The notes under the pieces were generated by a model. That model had not been told where the DNA came from, searched no databases, and saw only the letters and a program-made list of their open reading frames with translations. A DNA stretch of 39,427 nucleotides from an uncultured Bacteroides sp. GTDB lineage: Bacteria > Bacteroidota > Bacteroidia > Bacteroidales > Bacteroidaceae. Positions 24,565 to 31,963 of this stretch are shown piece after piece. The DNA lies in the NCBI GenBank assembly GCA_947071285.1, contig CAMTFK010000013.1:1-39427 (forward strand), in the 5' to 3' direction. Within the stretch, counting starts at the first letter, position 1. Each line of letters opens with the position of its first letter. Both the position numbers and the translations under genes were made by a program.

Positions 24565-26010
24565 TTATAGTGCTATCCCTTCTCCCTGGTAGAAACGCAA
24601 CAACTGTGCATTCAATATCGCCATATACTTGGCTTGTAGCGTTTCCTGCTGTGCATTGAGGAGGTTGTTCTTCTCCGTCAGTAGTTCCACGGTATTCTTC
24701 ATACCCAGGTTGAATTGTTCTTGAATGAGGTCGTAACTTGTTTGCGTGCTACGCAGTTTCTCGGCGGCGGCCACGTATTGCTGTTGCGCACTGTTGGCAT
24801 CCAGCCACAGGCTTTCGATGGTCTTATACAGAGTCTTCTGCTGGTCCAGGAAGTCCAGTTCGCTGGTCTGCTTTTGCAGGCGAGCCTTTTGTACGGCGCT
24901 TTTGGTCTGGCGGTTGTTGAAGATGGGGATGCTTACGGTCAGTCCCAGCGAGTTGTTCCAGTTGTTTTTCACCTGTTCGGAGAAAGAGTAGTCATTGCCG
25001 TTGGCATTGGTGGTTCCGATGCCGGCACTGAGGCTCAGGGTAGGGATGTATCCTGCTTTGGCAATACTGATGTCAAGGTCCGACGCCTGTATGTTCAGTT
25101 TGCCCGACTCAATTTCCGGACGGAAGGTGAGGGCGGCGCGATACACATCCGTTTTGGTGGGTAGCGGTATCAATACGCTCTCATCACCCAGACTGGGGAG
25201 GTAGAGGTCCATTTCCTTTTCACCGTCCAGCTCGAGGAGCTGCTTCAGTTGCAGCTTGTAATCCTGCAGGGTGGCTTGCGCGGTCACCAACTGATATTTA
25301 TCCGTGCTCACCTGCGATTCCAACTGTGCAAGGTCGCTTTTGGCGATGCTTCCGGCTTCCAGTAACTGCTGTGCACGGTCGCGTTCTGCCTGGCTCACGG
25401 CAAGAGTGTTTTCATTCACTTTCACGGCTTCGGCGGCATAAAGTATCTGTACATATATCTGTGCAATGCTTTCTTCGATGGAGTTCTCGCTTTCGGCAAC
25501 GGTAAGCTCGGCGATGCGGTTGTTCAACGTTTGCTGCTTAATGGTGTTCAGGCGCTTATTGCCGTTGTAGAGGGTCCAGTTGGCGTCGATGCCGTAGCTG
25601 CCGTTGTATGACGTCTTGCTCGTACTGCTGGTGATGTTGTCACCACTGATAATGGTGCCGCTTTCACTGTTGGGGCGGTTTACGATACGCTGGCTGACGC
25701 TTGCCGACAGGCTGGGGAAGAGGGCTGCCTTAGCGGTTTTTACGTCCACTTCGGCGCTTTCCGCACTGATGCGGTTACGCTTCAGGGTGATGTTGTGCTG
25801 CAAGGCATAGTCGATGCAAGTTTGCAAGTCCCATTGCGAGGGGAGTGCTTCATCTTCTTGTGGAATGGCGTCCTCCTGCAGAGGGGCATCTTGTGCTGTG
25901 CTTTCCGTTTGCACAGCAGAGGCGGGAGTCTGTGCATGCAGCGTTGAACTGCTTGCACAAGCACTTGCCACGCATAGTGTTATCACTGTCAATCTTCTTA
26001 CATTTCTCAT
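24565..26010 (-). CDS. TolC-family outer-membrane efflux protein
   Basis: Outer-membrane channel of 481 residues, first gene of the efflux operon. Residues 1-27 form a signal peptide ending in HAQ. Two outer-membrane efflux (OEP) repeats follow: the first with LQTCIDYALQHNITLKRNRI and a YNGSYGIDANWTLYNG strand region, the second with NNWNNSLGLTVSIPIFNN and the long helices KARLQKQTSELDFLDQQ. A 30-residue acidic linker sits after the signal peptide. The promoter 36 nt upstream is a strong match. It would pair with the adaptor and ABC pump to span the envelope. Confidence 0.95.
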   Translation of the reverse strand: MRNVRRLTVITLCVASACASSSTLHAQTPASAVQTESTAQDAPLQEDAIPQEDEALPSQWDLQTCIDYALQHNITLKRNRISAESAEVDVKTAKAALFPSLSASVSQRIVNRPNSESGTIISGDNITSSTSKTSYNGSYGIDANWTLYNGNKRLNTIKQQTLNNRIAELTVAESENSIEESIAQIYVQILYAAEAVKVNENTLAVSQAERDRAQQLLEAGSIAKSDLAQLESQVSTDKYQLVTAQATLQDYKLQLKQLLELDGEKEMDLYLPSLGDESVLIPLPTKTDVYRAALTFRPEIESGKLNIQASDLDISIAKAGYIPTLSLSAGIGTTNANGNDYSFSEQVKNNWNNSLGLTVSIPIFNNRQTKSAVQKARLQKQTSELDFLDQQKTLYKTIESLWLDANSAQQQYVAAAEKLRSTQTSYDLIQEQFNLGMKNTVELLTEKNNLLNAQQETLQAKYMAILNAQLLRFYQGEGIAL

Positions 26011-26045
26011 ATCTCTGTTATTACTAAATATGTTTTTTACCTACA

Positions 26046-26077
26046 CAAAGGTATGGGGTGCGCCGGAAACCTACAAA
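26046..26077 (-). promoter_or_regulatory. Bacteroides-type promoter of the efflux and two-component operon
   Basis: On the minus strand the -7 box TACCTTTG (26053-26046) and the -33 box TTTG (26077-26074) stand 20 bp apart. Both match consensus. The tolC start is 36 nt downstream. Confidence 0.82.
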
Positions 26078-26182
26078 ACGAATAGACAGTTTACAAGTTT
26101 CCGACGGCGGAATGCTTTTTTGTGCCGATAACTAACTTTGTCGGTTGACGAAATTATTCATATCGGTGCAGAAAGGGGTAAA

Positions 26183-26215
26183 AGTGATTAGCGTTTAGTG
26201 ATTAGTGATAAGCAG
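26183..26215. repeat. Orphan heptad arm without partner
   Basis: Units AGTGATT, AGCGTTT, AGTGATT and AGTGATA run to AGCAG, just as the left arm at 3951-3983 does, but no complementary arm follows. A GC-rich inverted repeat begins about ten bases later. Confidence 0.7.
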
Positions 26216-26224
26216 TACTATCGT

Positions 26225-26374
26225 AATTCTCCTCCTCCCCGGAGGAGGAGTACCCGTAGGGGGAGGTGGTAGGTAAAACAATAAAGTACCTATAAATAAG
26301 AAGAATAAGGAATTCCTTTCTCACCTACCACCCCGCCCTTTGGGCACCCCTCCTCCGACTGGAGGAGGGGAATT
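26225..26374. repeat. GC-rich 150-bp inverted repeat with nested hairpins
   Basis: The ends pair: AATTCTCCTC-type sequence at 26225 with GAGGGGAATT at 26365-26374, and AGGTGGTAGGT at 26264-26274 with its complement at 26323-26333. Each arm also holds its own hairpin: 26229-26250 (10-bp stem, CC loop) and 26347-26370 (10-bp stem, GACT loop). Composition differs sharply from the AT-rich surroundings. No open reading frame. It resembles repeated intergenic elements rather than a gene. Confidence 0.8.
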
Positions 26375-26421
26375 AAGATACTCAGTAAATCATCATTTAA
26401 TTCATAACCGCTCAGAAATGA

Positions 26422-26477
26422 ATCTTTAGTCCGTTGATGGCGACTGCTTTCGTGCAGTCAATTATAAGTCTAAAGAT
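26422..26477. other. Possible structured element with two nested helices
   Basis: ATCTTTAG at 26422-26429 pairs with CTAAAGAT at 26470-26477 over 8 bp, and GACTGC at 26442-26447 with GCAGTC at 26454-26459 over 6 bp inside it. Whether it is transcribed is unknown; no promoter match was seen just upstream. Confidence 0.4.
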
Positions 26478-26490
26478 AAATTACCGTCCA

Positions 26491-26525
26491 CTTTTTTCTG
26501 AAAATTTTGATTTCTCAGAAAAAAG
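26491..26525. terminator. 11-bp hairpin in the gene-free region
   Basis: CTTTTTTCTGA (26491-26501) and TCAGAAAAAAG (26515-26525) form a perfect stem. The T tract is inside the stem, as in bidirectional terminators, but no upstream gene on either strand needs one. Confidence 0.4.
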
Positions 26526-26584
26526 ATGAAAATAAGAGAATGTAATATCTTGTATTTCAGATGCTTAAAAAGTGTATATCTCAC

Positions 26585-26662
26585 ATAACGACTGAGATAC
26601 TCTCGCATAACGACTGAGGCTGCCTAAGATAACGACTGAGGGTACCTCAAATAACGTCTCAA
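26585..26662. repeat. Tandem array with exact 22-bp period, ATAACGACTGAG units
   Basis: ATAACGACTGAG starts at 26585, 26607 and 26629, and a variant ATAACGTCTCAA at 26651, each exactly 22 bp apart. The ten bases between copies vary, but keep a loose dyad of TGAG with a following CTC. It stands 105 bp before the -33 box of the cyd promoter. Confidence 0.85.
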
Positions 26663-26766
26663 GTCAGATGTAAATATAAAAGAGCGAATTTCAAGTATTG
26701 GTTTAACTCATATCCGCTCCAAAATGAACTATAATTTAGCATGCAGATTAACTTTTTCCTTATTTA

Positions 26767-26798
26767 TTTGTTATATATGTATATAAGTTTTATATTTG
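26767..26798 (+). promoter_or_regulatory. Bacteroides-type promoter of the DUF4492-cydAB operon
   Basis: TTTG at 26767-26770 and TATATTTG at 26791-26798, 20 bp apart, both exact. The DUF4492 start is 22 nt downstream. Confidence 0.85.
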
Positions 26799-26820
26799 TA
26801 ATCATTATAATTTTGTTATT

Positions 26821-27063
26821 ATGAAGAATACAGTACTCAGCATCTGGCGCTTTTACGTAGATGGCTTTCGCAGTATGACGTTGGGCCGCACATTGTGGTT
26901 CATCATCTTGCTGAAACTCTTTATCATGTTCGCTATTCTGCGTGTATTCTTCTTCCCGAACTTTCTGAATTCTGCTGCCACAGACGGCGACAAGGAAGGC
27001 TACGTCAGCAATGAACTCATAGAGCGTGCCATTGGTGATCCTCCTCCTTCCATTCCCGATTAA
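26821..27063 (+). CDS. DUF4492 small membrane protein upstream of cydAB
   Basis: An 80-residue protein with one transmembrane helix (LWFIILLKLFIMFAILRVFFF, split by a lysine) and conserved N-terminal IWRFYVDGFRSMTLGRTLW. The C-terminal 30 residues are polar and acidic, ending in PPPSIPD. I recognise it as DUF4492, which regularly precedes cydA in Bacteroidetes. Small subunits such as CydX stabilise bd oxidases in Proteobacteria; a similar accessory role is an inference from position and topology. It is 50 bp upstream of cydA. Confidence 0.85.
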   Translation: MKNTVLSIWRFYVDGFRSMTLGRTLWFIILLKLFIMFAILRVFFFPNFLNSAATDGDKEGYVSNELIERAIGDPPPSIPD

Positions 27064-27074
27064 CCCCCTTTATA

Positions 27075-27111
27075 GCAAATAACTTATAATTCATAACTAA
27101 TAACTTAATTC
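27075..27111. repeat. Single heptad arm between DUF4492 and cydA
   Basis: On the minus strand it reads AGTTATT, AGTTATG, AATTATA, AGTTATT, the same unit type as the palindrome at 6858-6952. There is no second arm and no GCTGCGC core. It ends two bases before the cydA start codon. Confidence 0.65.
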
Positions 27112-27113
27112 TT

Positions 27114-28664
27114 ATGCTTGAGCACATAGACACTTCGTTGATTGACTGGTCGAGGGCACAATTTGCACTGACCGCTATCTATCACTGGATTTTTGTGCCC
27201 CTAACGCTGGGGCTGGCAGTCATCATGGGCATCATGGAGACAATGTATTACCGAACAGGTGAAGAGTTCTGGAAACGGACCGCTAAATTCTGGATGAAAC
27301 TCTTTGGTATCAACTTTGCCGTGGGAGTAGCTACGGGATTGATTCTGGAATTTGAGTTCGGAACCAACTGGAGTAACTATTCCTGGTTTGTAGGAGACAT
27401 TTTCGGTGCGCCGCTTGCCATCGAGGGTATTCTGGCTTTCTTTATGGAGGCCACGTTCATTGCAGTGATGTTCTTCGGGTGGGACAAGGTGAGCAAACGT
27501 TTTCATTTGGCCTCTACCTGGTTGACGGGACTCGGTGCTACAATTTCCGCCTGGTGGATACTTGTTGCAAATGCCTGGATGCAGAATCCGGTAGGGATGG
27601 AGTTTAATCCGGCAGCAGGACGAAATGAAATGGTGGACTTTGCCGCAGTGGCGCTTTCACCGGTGGCAGTGAACAAGTTCTTCCATACGGTACTGTCCGG
27701 TTGGGTGCTGGGTGCAGTGTTTGTTGTGGGGATAAGCTGCTGGTTCCTTCTGAAGAACCGCGATAAACGATTTGCTTTGTCGAGCATCAAGATAGCTGCC
27801 TGGGTAGGATTGATTTCGGCTGCGCTCTCGGCATGGACGGGAGACGGTTCGGGCTATCAGGTGGCGCAGACTCAGCCGATGAAGCTGGCAGCTATGGAAG
27901 GATATTATGAGGGGCAGCAAGGCGCCGGATTGGTAGCAATCGGCATGCTGAACCCGGAAAAGGAAACATATAACGATGGTGTGAATCCTTTCTTGTTCAG
28001 GATAGAGATACCGAAGATGTTGTCGCTCCTCGCCGAACGGAAATCGGATGCCTTTGTGCCCGGTATCACGGACTTGATAGAGGGAGGTTATCAGTTGAAA
28101 GACGGTACGACAGCCCTGTCCGCTGAAGAAAAGATAGAGCGTGGAAAAACAGCGATTGCTGCATTCGGCGCTTATCGGGCTGCAATGGAAGCAGGCAATG
28201 AAGCGGAAATGAAAGTGGCTGAACAGACGCTGAAAGAGAATGTAGCTTATTTTGGTTATGGATATATTAAAGATGTGAACGACTTGGTGCCCAACGTGCC
28301 GCTGACGTTCTATGCGTTCCGCGTAATGGTGATATTGGGCGGATATTTCATACTCTTCTTTATTGTAGTGCTTATCCTTTCTTATAAGAAAGACCTCTCG
28401 AAAATGCGATGGATGCATTGGGTGGCTCTGTTGACTATTCCGCTGGGTTACCTTGCCGGACAGGCGGGATGGGTCGTTGCAGAATGTGGACGCCAGCCGT
28501 GGACAATACAGGATATGCTGCCTGTAAACGCTGCCATCTCCAAGTTGGATGTCGGCTCTGTGCAGACCACATTCTTTATCTTCCTGATACTGTTCACTAT
28601 CATGCTGATAGCGGAAATAGGTATCATGCTGAAAGCGATACGTAAGGGACCGGAGAATAATTAA
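27114..28664 (+). CDS. cydA: Cytochrome bd quinol oxidase subunit I
   Basis: Haem-bearing subunit of the bd oxidase, which reduces O2 with quinol and lets anaerobes survive nanomolar oxygen; inner membrane. 516 residues. The N terminus DWSRAQFALTAIYHWIFVPL carries His24, the haem b595 ligand. GWVLGAVFVVGISCWFLLKN and EGYYEGQQGAGLVAIG follow, with the periplasmic Q loop in the middle. GWVVAECGRQPWTIQ is the conserved region near the C terminus. The Q-loop segment from about 270 to 390 (with ALSAEEKIERGKTAIAAFGA) is relatively long. It is co-transcribed with DUF4492 and cydB. The stop codon lies inside a heptad array. Confidence 0.97.
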   Translation: MLEHIDTSLIDWSRAQFALTAIYHWIFVPLTLGLAVIMGIMETMYYRTGEEFWKRTAKFWMKLFGINFAVGVATGLILEFEFGTNWSNYSWFVGDIFGAPLAIEGILAFFMEATFIAVMFFGWDKVSKRFHLASTWLTGLGATISAWWILVANAWMQNPVGMEFNPAAGRNEMVDFAAVALSPVAVNKFFHTVLSGWVLGAVFVVGISCWFLLKNRDKRFALSSIKIAAWVGLISAALSAWTGDGSGYQVAQTQPMKLAAMEGYYEGQQGAGLVAIGMLNPEKETYNDGVNPFLFRIEIPKMLSLLAERKSDAFVPGITDLIEGGYQLKDGTTALSAEEKIERGKTAIAAFGAYRAAMEAGNEAEMKVAEQTLKENVAYFGYGYIKDVNDLVPNVPLTFYAFRVMVILGGYFILFFIVVLILSYKKDLSKMRWMHWVALLTIPLGYLAGQAGWVVAECGRQPWTIQDMLPVNAAISKLDVGSVQTTFFIFLILFTIMLIAEIGIMLKAIRKGPENN

Positions 28665-28684
28665 AAATTAATCATTAAAAATTG
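28656..28684. repeat. Single heptad arm over the cydA stop codon
   Basis: On the minus strand the units are AATTTTT, AATGATT, AATTTTT, AATTATT. It covers the last two codons and stop of cydA and reaches almost to the cydB start. No core and no second arm. Confidence 0.6.
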
Positions 28685-28690
28685 AAGCTC

Positions 28691-29836
28691 ATGACATACG
28701 CTTTTCTACAACAATATTGGTGGTTCGTGGTATCATTGCTGGGGGCCCTGCTCGTATTCCTGCTGTTTGTGCAGGGTGGTAACTCGCTTCTTTTCTGTTT
28801 GGGCAAGACGGAGGAGCACAAGAAGATGATGGTGAACTCTACGGGACGGAAATGGGAGTTCACGTTCACTACGCTGGTGACATTTGGTGGAGCATTCTTT
28901 GCATCGTTTCCGTTGTTCTATAGCACCAGTTTCGGTGGGGCCTACTGGCTGTGGATGATTATCCTGTTTAGCTTTGTGTTGCAGGCGGTCAGCTATGAGT
29001 TCCAGAGTAAGGCGGGAAATCTGCTGGGTAAGAAAACATACAGGACGTTTCTGGTGATTAATGGTGTGGTCGGTCCGGTACTGCTGGGCGGAGCGGTGGC
29101 CACATTTTTTACGGGGTCGGAGTTCTACGTTAATAAGAGTAGTATGGCGGATACGGTGATGCCGGTCATCAGTCATTGGGCCAATGGCTGGCATGGACTG
29201 GATGCGCTGACTAATCCGTGGAATGTGGTGCTGGGGCTGGCAGTGTTCTTCCTGGCTCGTATTCTGGGGGCGCTATACTTTATTAATAATATTGATGATA
29301 AGGACTTGGTGGCACGTAGCCGCCGTTCACTGATAGGGAACTCGGTGTTGTTCCTGGTGTTCTTTCTGGCGTTCGTTATCCGGACGTTGCTGGCAGACGG
29401 ATATGCGGTTAATCCTGCTACAGGGGAGATATTTATGGAACCGTATAAGTATCTGACGAACTTTATAGAGATGCCGTTGGTATTGATAGTCTTCCTTATC
29501 GGCGTAGTATTAGTGCTTTTCGGCATCGGAAAGAGTTTGCTGAAAAAGACGTTTGATAAAGGTATATGGTTCACGGGTATAGGTACGGTGTTGGCTGTGC
29601 TTGCGTTGCTGCTCGTGGCAGGATACAACAATACGGCTTATTATCCATCTACGAACGACCTTCAAAGCTCGTTGACGCTGGCAAACAGTTGTTCCAGTGA
29701 GTTTACTTTACGGGTGATGTTCTATGTTTCCTTCTTGGTTCCGTTTGTGTTGGCGTATATCTTCTATGCGTGGAGAAGCATTGATATACATAAGATTAGC
29801 GAAAAGGAGATGAAGGACGGGGGACATGCGTATTAG
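28691..29836 (+). CDS. cydB: Cytochrome bd quinol oxidase subunit II
   Basis: Second membrane subunit of the bd oxidase. 381 residues from the ATG at 28691; a TTG nine bases earlier is in frame but lies in the repeat spacer, so I prefer the ATG. Eight to nine hydrophobic helices, starting FLQQYWWFVVSLLGALLVFLL. FVQGGNSLL, SYEFQSKAGN and LAVFFLARILGALYFINNID are family-like. It is 26 bp after cydA. The stop codon is followed by a heptad palindrome shared with the convergent plug-like gene. No cydC/cydD assembly genes are in the window. Confidence 0.95.
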   Translation: MTYAFLQQYWWFVVSLLGALLVFLLFVQGGNSLLFCLGKTEEHKKMMVNSTGRKWEFTFTTLVTFGGAFFASFPLFYSTSFGGAYWLWMIILFSFVLQAVSYEFQSKAGNLLGKKTYRTFLVINGVVGPVLLGGAVATFFTGSEFYVNKSSMADTVMPVISHWANGWHGLDALTNPWNVVLGLAVFFLARILGALYFINNIDDKDLVARSRRSLIGNSVLFLVFFLAFVIRTLLADGYAVNPATGEIFMEPYKYLTNFIEMPLVLIVFLIGVVLVLFGIGKSLLKKTFDKGIWFTGIGTVLAVLALLLVAGYNNTAYYPSTNDLQSSLTLANSCSSEFTLRVMFYVSFLVPFVLAYIFYAWRSIDIHKISEKEMKDGGHAY

Positions 29837-29847
29837 TGAATAGTGGT

Positions 29848-29914
29848 TAGTGGTTAGTGATTAGTGGCTGCGCTATCATTCCGCATAGAGCTAATCACTA
29901 ATCACTAACCACTA
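29848..29914. repeat. Heptad palindrome between convergent cydB and the T9SS-plug homologue
   Basis: Perfect 19-bp arms 29848-29866 and 29896-29914 with a 29-nt loop that starts GCTGCGCTATCATTCCGCAT. Heptads TTAGTGA and TTAGTGG continue outward on both sides. The right arm reaches the stop codon at 29912-29914, and the heptads go on through the last codons of that gene. Confidence 0.88.
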
Positions 29915-31159
29915 ATCATTAACCACTAATTGCATTCCAATTAACCTGTCATACCTTTCTCCGAAAGCCCGGTGGTAGACAAGTATCAGATATTCATTTT
30001 CTGTTTCATAATAGTTTCCTTCTGCCTGCGCAGTGCTCCCTGACGTACTTCCCGGTGCTACATATAAATACTGATAATTGTATGCCCCCTGTTTTAGCAA
30101 CTGACTGCCTTCATAGGCATGTGTTTCCGGATTATACTTCAACCGGTTCCCCTCATTGAAATCATCGTAAGTAAATGCCCCTTGCAGATAGAAATCTCCT
30201 TCACTGAGCGGATTTTCCCATAACAGGGAGAAATGCACGAAGAAGTAATCAGCTTCCGTATTGTTGTCCACGGCTTCATCATAACGTATTACAAAGCGCC
30301 CATTCTGGTCTTGGTCATAACTATAATTTAATATTCTTGGTTCGGCCGGACGAAGCGTCACATGATAATAAGGTGTATGATAACGGATGCTCTCCACCCC
30401 TTGCGAAGCATAACGAGTACTCACCATCTCGAAACGTCTATACTCATTTCCGGCAGGAAATATCAATGCACGGTTATGTTCATATCTCAGTTGGTCAGGA
30501 CCCACATAAGAAGGTTTCAGATTAGTCACCCAGTTATCCGTACGATTATCCTGCAGGACGTGTACTTTTACTTCGTTCTGCGGATTACGAATAGGGTATC
30601 CTTTATGCTGAATACTGAAACTTACCTGTTGATGCGTCTTGTTACGGTCAATCTCCGTGTCGCTGCTGACTTGTGCCGATACATTCACCTCCTTCTCCAG
30701 TACCCGGAAACAAGTACTGAAAGCGGGCTTGTCTTTTCCTTCGGCATCATCATAAACCGTCAGCCGATAGTTACCGGAAAGTTTTGGCCGTACCTGATCG
30801 TTAGGCAGCGTCAGCCGATAGTGCGTGTAGGGCAGGGTAGTGTTGACCGAGATGTCGTAATCTTCTATCGGATTGTCATTGAAGCCATCCAGATATTCCG
30901 TTTCAGAGAGATCCGAAGGCGTCCAGTCTGCATTACAATGTGTGAGTATGTACTGGTAGCGGTGATAATCGTGTGTAAGATGGTCGAAAGAAATTTCCAC
31001 GGATTCATCTTCACCCAGTCGGATGACCGCAGGAGCCATATAGTCATTATTGGCAATGACCTGTACCGTTCGTATATGGGGAGTGTGCACTTCTGTACGC
31101 TGGGCATGCAACCCACCGCAGACGATACAAGCAAAGAGGAATATCCAGATTTTCTTCAT
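29912..31159 (-). CDS. Type IX secretion plug-family protein (DUF5103), exported
   Basis: 415 residues from the ATG at 31159 (MKKIWIFLFACIVCGG), with a signal peptide ending in HAQ. A longer frame to 31180 would start inside the -7 box and is rejected. The Ig-like N-terminal region has the features of the T9SS_plug domain (IRTVQVIANNDYMAPAVIRL, then SFDHLTHDYHRYQY and HCNADW). In Flavobacterium the Plug protein closes the SprA translocon from the periplasmic side. No other T9SS gene is in the window, so it may have another role here. The last residues VVND and the stop are written in heptad repeat sequence, so the C terminus may be of element origin. It follows mtgA by 34 bp. Confidence 0.82.
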   Translation of the reverse strand: MKKIWIFLFACIVCGGLHAQRTEVHTPHIRTVQVIANNDYMAPAVIRLGEDESVEISFDHLTHDYHRYQYILTHCNADWTPSDLSETEYLDGFNDNPIEDYDISVNTTLPYTHYRLTLPNDQVRPKLSGNYRLTVYDDAEGKDKPAFSTCFRVLEKEVNVSAQVSSDTEIDRNKTHQQVSFSIQHKGYPIRNPQNEVKVHVLQDNRTDNWVTNLKPSYVGPDQLRYEHNRALIFPAGNEYRRFEMVSTRYASQGVESIRYHTPYYHVTLRPAEPRILNYSYDQDQNGRFVIRYDEAVDNNTEADYFFVHFSLLWENPLSEGDFYLQGAFTYDDFNEGNRLKYNPETHAYEGSQLLKQGAYNYQYLYVAPGSTSGSTAQAEGNYYETENEYLILVYHRAFGERYDRLIGMQLVVND

Positions 31160-31179
31160 CACGTAGTATGTTAAGCACA

Positions 31180-31187
31180 CAAATATA
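31180..31187 (-). promoter_or_regulatory. -7 box upstream of the plug-like gene
   Basis: TATATTTG on the minus strand, exact TAnnTTTG. No clear -33 box; the site overlaps the gap after mtgA. It supports the start at 31159. Confidence 0.55.
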
Positions 31188-31193
31188 CGCAGA

Positions 31194-31940
31194 TTATTTC
31201 TTTTTCTTCTTCTCTGTCTTCTTCTTTTCCTTCTGCTTCTTGGTGTCCTTCTTCTCTACCGGTGGAAATTTGGGGACCAATTTCATCAGTCTCAATATCT
31301 GTGATTGCCTGTGCAGGATATAAGACGAGGGGCGTGCAGAGTCAAAGCGTATGGGATTTGGGAGCGTGGCGGCTATCAGCGCACATTGTCCTGCTGTCAG
31401 TTTGGCGGCAGTGGTCTTGAACTTGTATTTGGCGGTAGCTTCCGCTCCATAAATACCTTTTCCCATTTCGATGGAGTTGAGATATACTTCCATGATTCGT
31501 TCTTTCGACCAGCAGAGCTCAATGAGCCAGGTGAAGTAAACTTCGAACCCTTTGCGTACCCACGAAGATTGCGGCCAGAGGAATACATTCTTTGCTGTCT
31601 GTTGGCTGATGGTACTGGCTCCTCGTTTCCGTTTACGGGTTTCGTTCTCTTTCAAGGCTTTCTTTATTTCAATGAAGTCGAAGCCATTGTGAGTGGCAAA
31701 GCGGTTATCTTCCGAGGCGATGACTGCCATCGGTAAATGGGGGGAGATTTTTTCAAAGGGCACCCAAGTGTGATGCCAGACCGGTTTTTCACCTTTAAAG
31801 AGTTGCTGGGTACTGCGGATGACCATGAGGGGAGTGGTATAGACAGGGATAAAACGATAGAGTACCACTGCAAGAATAGTGGAGATAAAGAAGAATAATA
31901 CCAGATTGCGGATAATTCGCAGAACTTTCTTTATACTCAT
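31194..31940 (-). CDS. mtgA: Monofunctional biosynthetic peptidoglycan transglycosylase
   Basis: Inner-membrane GT51 enzyme that polymerises lipid II into glycan strands. 248 residues with one N-terminal helix (LVLFFFISTILAVVLYRF). Motifs: VIASEDNRFATHNGFD (catalytic Glu), GASTISQQTAKNVFLW, RIMEVYLNSIEMGKGIYGAEA and AATLPNPIRFD. The C terminus ends in about 25 residues that are nearly all lysine, glutamate and glutamine, an unusual basic tail that could bind membrane or cell-wall polymers. A palindrome separates it from the OmpA gene upstream. Confidence 0.95.
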   Translation of the reverse strand: MSIKKVLRIIRNLVLFFFISTILAVVLYRFIPVYTTPLMVIRSTQQLFKGEKPVWHHTWVPFEKISPHLPMAVIASEDNRFATHNGFDFIEIKKALKENETRKRKRGASTISQQTAKNVFLWPQSSWVRKGFEVYFTWLIELCWSKERIMEVYLNSIEMGKGIYGAEATAKYKFKTTAAKLTAGQCALIAATLPNPIRFDSARPSSYILHRQSQILRLMKLVPKFPPVEKKDTKKQKEKKKTEKKKKK

Positions 31941-31963
31941 TGTCTTATTAGTTACAAACTATG

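Larger units (their letters stand above)
26396..26728. repeat. Region bounded by imperfect 27-bp direct repeats
   Basis: 26396-26422 and 26702-26728 agree at 23 of 27 positions (shared pieces include TCATA, CCGCTC and AAATGAA), 306 bp apart. Between them lie a two-helix structure (26422-26477), a hairpin (26491-26525) and the 22-bp array (26585-26662). No credible gene. This may be one composite element. Confidence 0.6.

Noticed and set aside
26225..26374. Insertion sequence ends
   Set aside because: There is no transposase frame inside and no target-site duplication that I could see; it is only a structured repeat.
26437..26529. 30-codon plus-strand frame starting MATAFVQS in the gene-free region
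   Set aside because: It lies across two hairpins within a repeat-bounded block and has no promoter at a suitable distance. Kept only as a possibility.
26585..26662. CRISPR array or replication iterons
   Set aside because: Repeats of 12 bp with 10-bp variable gaps are too short for CRISPR; no replication initiator gene is nearby.
30362..31174. 270-codon plus-strand frame opposite the plug-like gene
   Set aside because: No recognisable domain; the minus strand carries a signal peptide and a family match.
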